A DNA stretch of 64,000 nt from Nocardia panacis. Its GTDB lineage: Bacteria; Actinomycetota; Actinomycetes; Mycobacteriales; Mycobacteriaceae. This document shows positions 60,380 through 64,000 of this stretch, in pieces; within the stretch, counting starts at the first letter, position 1; the number at the start of each line of letters is the position of its first letter. Location of the stretch: contig NZ_QZFU01000019.1 of NCBI RefSeq assembly GCF_003598715.1, positions 62,001-126,000 of the forward strand, given 5' to 3'. Both the position numbers and the translations under genes were made by a program. The notes beneath the pieces are model-generated. The model did no database searches and was not told the DNA's origin. It saw only the letters and a list, made by a program, of their open reading frames with translations.

Positions 60380-60404
60380 GGCGCGACCGCACTGCGCGGT
60401 CCTC

Positions 60405-60410
60405 TAAATT
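60405..60410 (+). promoter_or_regulatory. Candidate -10 box of the DUF2293 gene
   Basis: TAAATT followed by 6 nt and ATG at 60417, no Shine-Dalgarno. The AT-rich stretch stands out in GC-rich surroundings. Confidence 0.5.
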
Positions 60411-60416
60411 CTGGAT

Positions 60417-61448
60417 ATGTCCAAACTCCGGAGTCGAGTGATCGCGGCCGCCGAAGCGGCGCTGGCCCAGCGGAAATACGTCTGCGCCCTCGATGTCTTC
60501 GGCGGTGTCGGGTGGTTGCGCGCCGGTGAGATCGATCGCTGGCGACAGGGCCGGGTGGCGACGCTGGAGGAGTTGGCGCCCGTCGACGGCGCCCGACTGC
60601 GGGAGGCCACCGCAATCCTGCGCGAATGGGCCGAGCAGAAGGGACTCTGCGCCAACGAGACCGCCTACCTGGCGGGTGGACGGGATCGCGGGGAGTTGCG
60701 GTTCTGCGCCGATGGACCGGACAGCGAATTCCGAATCCATTGGCTGGCAGCCGATCTCACCCCGGCACGGCGCGCGCAACTGGTGCGGCGACTCAATGCC
60801 GTGCCCGATCTGGTCGTGGTCAGCGCCGAAGACCCGTGGACCTGTCTGGAATGCGCCGAAACCGGACCGCATTTCATCGCCGCGGGCTCCGGATCGCTCT
60901 GCCTGGAATGCGCCGACCTCGATCACCTCGAATTCCTGCCCGCGGGCGATGCCACCCTCAGCCGCCGGGCCAAGAAGGAGAGCACCCTCGCCGCGATCGT
61001 GGTGCGCTTCGATCACCGCAGACGCAGACATCTTCGGCTCGGCATCCTCGTGGAGGCGGCGGCGCTGGCGCGCGCCGAGGAACAGTGCCTGGCCGATGAT
61101 GAGGTCAGGCTGCGCCGCCGGGAGCGCGATCGGGTGCGACGCGCGGCGCAGGATGTCGAATTCACCGCGCGCATGGCGCAGGAGATCCGCCGACTGTTTC
61201 CCGGCTGCCCGGCCGAGCGGGCCGAACTCATCGCCGAACACGCCGCGCTGCGCGGCAGCGGCCGGGTCGGACGCAGCGCGGCGGCGAAGGTGCTCGATAC
61301 CGAGGCACTCACCCTCGCGGTCATCGCCTCGGTGCGCCACCTCGACACCGGCTACGACCGCATGCTGATGGACGGCGTCGCGCGCATGCAGGCGCGCGCG
61401 GCCATCCGACCCGAACTGGATCGGGTGCTGACCGCGTGGCGCGGTTGA
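60417..61448 (+). CDS. DUF2293 domain protein
   Basis: 343 aa. The C-terminal DUF2293 (about 250-335) shows IRRLFPGCPAERAELIAEHA, GSGRVGRSAAAKVLD and VRHLDTGYDRMLMDGV. A central CLECAETGPHFIAAG...LCLECADLDH segment has two CxxC pairs that could bind zinc. The N-terminus is conserved in actinobacterial members (ALDVFGGVGWL). Function unknown; a nucleic-acid role is possible. Confidence 0.85.
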   Translation: MSKLRSRVIAAAEAALAQRKYVCALDVFGGVGWLRAGEIDRWRQGRVATLEELAPVDGARLREATAILREWAEQKGLCANETAYLAGGRDRGELRFCADGPDSEFRIHWLAADLTPARRAQLVRRLNAVPDLVVVSAEDPWTCLECAETGPHFIAAGSGSLCLECADLDHLEFLPAGDATLSRRAKKESTLAAIVVRFDHRRRRHLRLGILVEAAALARAEEQCLADDEVRLRRRERDRVRRAAQDVEFTARMAQEIRRLFPGCPAERAELIAEHAALRGSGRVGRSAAAKVLDTEALTLAVIASVRHLDTGYDRMLMDGVARMQARAAIRPELDRVLTAWRG

Positions 61449-61578
61449 TCCGAGATTCGCGCGCGGCGTGTCCGCGGACGCGCGGTGGTGTCATCAACGA
61501 ATGTGACCAACGTCTCGGGTAGCCTGCCTTGGTCGCCGGGCCAGCAGGGTGCCGGCAGTTCAGCGAAAGGCGGGCACT

Positions 61579-62022
61579 TTGAGCGGATTGGCAGTATCGC
61601 GCGGCACGGTCGGTGTCGTGCTCGCGGCAACCCTTCTGGCACTACCCGTAGCCACCGCACCCGGCGCGTCGGCCGCGATCGCGCCGAATCTGGCGCTGGC
61701 GATGTCCGGTTCGGCGCTGGGGTTGGCCGGAACCGCGTCGGTCGGCTGCGCGCAGACCGTGGTCGCGACGCTCGAGCGCCCCGATGGCACGCCGATCACC
61801 CACGGCACCGTCGACTTCTTCAGCAATCTGTCCGGTATCAGCGGCAATTTCGTGGGCACCGTCCCCGTCGCGGCCGACGGATCGGCGCGCATCGGCTGGA
61901 TTCCCGGTGTCGCGGGCGCGCATGTAATCAGCGCGGTCTATTACGACGGCGGCTCGGACTATCAGCAGGTCGCCGGGAACACCTCGGTCACGGCGGTCAA
62001 TCTCGGCGGAGTGTGCGTCTAG
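61579..62022 (+). CDS. Secreted protein with one Ig-like domain
   Basis: 147 aa from TTG (LSGLAVSRGTVGVV), with AAAGG 8 nt upstream. Signal peptide about 1-33 ends APGASA. The mature part is one bacterial Ig-like repeat: VVATLERPDGTPITHGTVDFF, then VPVAADGSARIGWIPGVAG and HVISAVYYDGG. A cysteine pair (VGCAQ and GGVCV) may close the fold. Such single-domain exported proteins are common in Nocardia and their role is unknown. A GTG at 61549 is a less likely start. Confidence 0.78.
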   Translation: MSGLAVSRGTVGVVLAATLLALPVATAPGASAAIAPNLALAMSGSALGLAGTASVGCAQTVVATLERPDGTPITHGTVDFFSNLSGISGNFVGTVPVAADGSARIGWIPGVAGAHVISAVYYDGGSDYQQVAGNTSVTAVNLGGVCV

Positions 62023-62037
62023 CACGGCCCGCATGCC

Positions 62038-62076
62038 GCGGGCGCGGTCGTCCCCGCAGACGACGACCGCGCCCGC
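62038..62076 (+). terminator. Terminator hairpin after the Ig-like gene
   Basis: GCGGGCGCGGTCGTC and its exact 15-base complement around a 9-nt loop, 15 bp after the stop. Confidence 0.8.
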
Positions 62077-62219
62077 CTCCGCCACGGACTACCACCCGCG
62101 CTGTCCACTCAAACCTGCTGTGCCGCAATCCTTCCCGGCTTCCCGCCGGGGCGGCCGCAGGTGCGTCACTTCGCGGAGCAAACCCAGGGTCCCGTCTGGA
62201 GTCCTCTCCGAGAAAGGGG

Positions 62220-62624
62220 CTAGTCGGTCACCTCGGCGCCCGGTGGATAGCACCACTGCGCCCGAACGGCCTCGCCGAAACTGCCCTTCTCGTCCACGGC
62301 GACCGGCGTGACACGACCATCCGCCCCGACCAGCCAGGTCAGCACCTCCTCCACGGCGGGTCTATCGCCGCGCCCCCAGAACGTCGACCTGACCCGCCAC
62401 CCCGCTCCGGGCAGTGCGGCCACCACCTGATCGGTGCGCTCGAGACGTGTGAAATCGGCGAATTCGGTGACCGGACGCCGGATCCCGGTCTCGGTGTCCA
62501 CGACGAGCGCCGCCCCGGTCCCGGCCTCCCACCCGTCCACCTCCAATGTTCGACCGTTCAGGGCATCCGTCCCGTTGAAGACGGCCACCCAACCCGTCGG
62601 GGTGAACTTCCGAATGCTCGACAT
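62220..62624 (-). CDS. Hypothetical protein
   Basis: 134 aa from MSSIRKFTPTGWVAVFNG. Soluble and acidic, with beta-type segments and no recognised motif (VEEVLTWLVGADGRVTPV is the clearest block). An in-frame GTG/ATG 14 codons up adds a basic leader with no support. It lies 52 bp downstream of the cob genes on the same strand and may be cotranscribed, but a cobalamin role is not indicated. Confidence 0.65.
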   Translation of the reverse strand: MSSIRKFTPTGWVAVFNGTDALNGRTLEVDGWEAGTGAALVVDTETGIRRPVTEFADFTRLERTDQVVAALPGAGWRVRSTFWGRGDRPAVEEVLTWLVGADGRVTPVAVDEKGSFGEAVRAQWCYPPGAEVTD

Positions 62625-62676
62625 ACCAACATCGTCCCTCCAGCTCTCGCGACGCCCTAGCCACATGCGGGAAGAC

Positions 62677-63174
62677 TCAGTGCGCGCTCGGAATCCCCTG
62701 TGCCACAGCCACCGTCACATACCCGACAATTCGCTTCGGCGTGAGCAGGCGACCGCCTGCGAGCCGCGCGGCGGCTTCGGCGACGCTGGGCGTGCCGACC
62801 CGACCGAGCGTCGCCGCCGAGGGCGCGTCGACCTCGACCCGCGCCAGTTCGGTGGCGGAGTAGGTGAGCACCGGCACACCCAACTGAGCTGCGGCGCAAC
62901 GCAGTCCCGGTTCGGTTGCCCGATGGTCCAGTGTTGCGAGACAGTTGATCACGCTGTCGCCCACCACCTCTCGAACCGCACCGATAATTCGTTCGGCCGA
63001 GGCGCCCGGCCGGAATCCGATACCCACCGCGACCGGCTCGCCGAAGGTCTTGCCGAGGCATGGCTCCGGATCGGAGTGGCCCCGTTCGGATGTTGTTCGC
63101 GTGCGACAGGGGACCATCGGATCTACGCGACCGAGGCGCAGGCCCGGTCCGGATTCCACGGCCGGATCAGGCAT
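62677..63174 (-). CDS. Cobalamin biosynthesis protein, CobE / CbiG C-terminal type
   Basis: 165 aa. The core VAVGIGFRPGASAERIIGAV and LATLDHRATEPGLRCAAAQLG match the CobE/CbiG C-terminal domain. That domain takes part in corrin-ring synthesis, around lactone opening in CbiG. The first 45 residues are not conserved-looking. The ATG overlaps the cobB stop by 8 bp (ATGCCTGA), so it is coupled to cobB. Confidence 0.85.
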   Translation of the reverse strand: MPDPAVESGPGLRLGRVDPMVPCRTRTTSERGHSDPEPCLGKTFGEPVAVGIGFRPGASAERIIGAVREVVGDSVINCLATLDHRATEPGLRCAAAQLGVPVLTYSATELARVEVDAPSAATLGRVGTPSVAEAAARLAGGRLLTPKRIVGYVTVAVAQGIPSAH

Positions 63175-64000
63175 TGACGTCGGTGGCGTACGCGGCCGAC
63201 TCGGCGACGAAACGAGCTATGGCGGAAGGATTTCCAGCCGGATGGGTATGCAGATACGAGGCATGCACCCGCCCGACGAGCACACCTTCGCGTACGGCGG
63301 CGGTTTCGGTCCGCCACCCCCAAGCGGGCGAATTCGACCCCGACGCCGTCAGCGTCGTGCGATGGAACTCATGGCCGCGCACCCGCTCACCCGCACGCCA
63401 GAGCACAGAATCCGCCAATGCCACCGCATCCCGATACCCGAGGGTCAACCTCGGCCCGAATTCGGCGGCAGCGTCCACGACACCGGCCATCGGATACCCA
63501 TCCAGCGTGCGCGCTAGATACAGCAATCCGGCACACTCGGCATGAATCGGCAGACCGCCGCGAGCCGCCGCCGCGACCCGATCCAACAGTCCGGAATTGG
63601 CGGCCAACTCCGCCGCATGCTCCTCCGGGAAACCACCCGGCAGCACAAGACCCGCAGTACCGTCCGGCAATTCGTCGTGCAGCGGATCGAATACCACCAC
63701 CTCGGCCCCGGCGGCGGCGAGCAGCTCGCGATGCTCGGCATATCCGAAGGTAAAGGCGGCGCCGCCCGCCACGGCAACCACCGGACCAGCGGAACCTACT
63801 GCGTTGGAAGCGAATTCCACCGCATCGCTCGAGCGACCCGCCGATCTGGCCAAGACTGTCGCCGGATCCCATTCGGGGCCGTCGCCGATCGGTGCGGCCA
63901 TGGCAGCTATCGCGCCCAGATCGAGGTGGGCGGCAACGAGATCCGTCATCGCCGCCACGGCCGCGGCCGCTGCGGCGCCGTGCTCGACCGCGGGAATCAG
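63167..64000 (-). CDS. cobB: Cobyrinate a,c-diamide synthase, 3' part
   Basis: The frame is open through the window edge, so the N-terminal ATPase half is missing. The visible 277 residues begin LIPAVEHGAAA, typical of the end of the ATP domain. They continue through the glutamine amidotransferase domain with VLPGGFPEEHAAELAAN, nucleophile Cys in IHAECAGLLYLA and His in RVRGHEFHRTTL. It amidates side chains a and c of cobyrinate. The neighbourhood of cysG matches Rv2847c-Rv2848c, but six extra genes separate the two here. Confidence 0.94.
   Translation of the reverse strand: MIPAVEHGAAAAAAVAAMTDLVAAHLDLGAIAAMAAPIGDGPEWDPATVLARSAGRSSDAVEFASNAVGSAGPVVAVAGGAAFTFGYAEHRELLAAAGAEVVVFDPLHDELPDGTAGLVLPGGFPEEHAAELAANSGLLDRVAAAARGGLPIHAECAGLLYLARTLDGYPMAGVVDAAAEFGPRLTLGYRDAVALADSVLWRAGERVRGHEFHRTTLTASGSNSPAWGWRTETAAVREGVLVGRVHASYLHTHPAGNPSAIARFVAESAAYATDVNA

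Overview
The window is high-GC actinobacterial chromosome, most likely from Nocardia or a close mycolic-acid-containing relative. The gene order follows the Mycobacterium tuberculosis Rv2748c-Rv2848c segment: ftsK, rnj, dapA, dapB, pepR, pnp, rpsO, ribF, sirR/mntR, truB, pptT, pptH, dinF, DHH phosphoesterase, rbfA, infB, ylxR, nusA, rimP, two ferritin-like genes, proS, efpA, cysG, cobB. Lineage-specific blocks sit between these islands. No tRNA, rRNA, CRISPR array, insertion sequence or phage gene was recognised.

Layout. 1-7.5 kb: the tail of a LuxR-type regulator, ftsK, a TIGR03085-type protein with an unknown partner, RNase J and dapA. 7.6-18.7 kb is accessory and regulatory: a ribbon-helix-helix-like protein, a YcaQ/AlkZ-type glycosylase, a three-gene signalling operon (LuxR response regulator, histidine kinase, kinase-like protein without visible ATP-binding motifs), a divergent ArsR/flavodoxin versus MFS exporter module, a GNAT enzyme, a pentapeptide-repeat membrane protein, a VOC protein that appears to start at CTG, a zinc dehydrogenase, and two truncated marR genes fused back to back. 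18.8-28.2 kb: dapB, small membrane proteins, M16 protease, pnp, rpsO, ribF and mntR. 28.2-30.1 kb: a lipoprotein, and a DUF4345 membrane gene facing a tetR gene across a perfect 18-bp inverted repeat. 30.0-41.3 kb: minus-strand translation, RNA-modification and cofactor genes (truB, pptT, pptH, dinF, DHH phosphoesterase, rbfA, DUF503, infB, ylxR, nusA, rimP).

41.5-64 kb: the DUF4439 pair, an acyl-CoA dehydrogenase, proS, yaaA, an unknown protein, then a PucR regulator facing mmsA and a class III aminotransferase (probably beta-alanine or similar amine catabolism). After these come a PPOX protein, efpA and cysG. A block absent from the mycobacterial order then follows (DoxX-like protein, phosphotransferase with a KstR-type box, unknown beta-rich protein, DUF2293 protein, secreted Ig-like protein, unknown gene). 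The window ends with the cobE/cbiG-like gene and the 3' part of cobB.

A recurring feature is the promoter layout: at about ten genes a TANNNT-type -10 hexamer ends 6-7 nt before the start codon, with no Shine-Dalgarno sequence. This predicts leaderless mRNAs. Other regulatory structures include phased GTCA repeats over the ribbon-helix-helix start, tandem 17-bp repeats in the arsR/MFS gap, and a long stem-loop in the rpsO-pnp gap.
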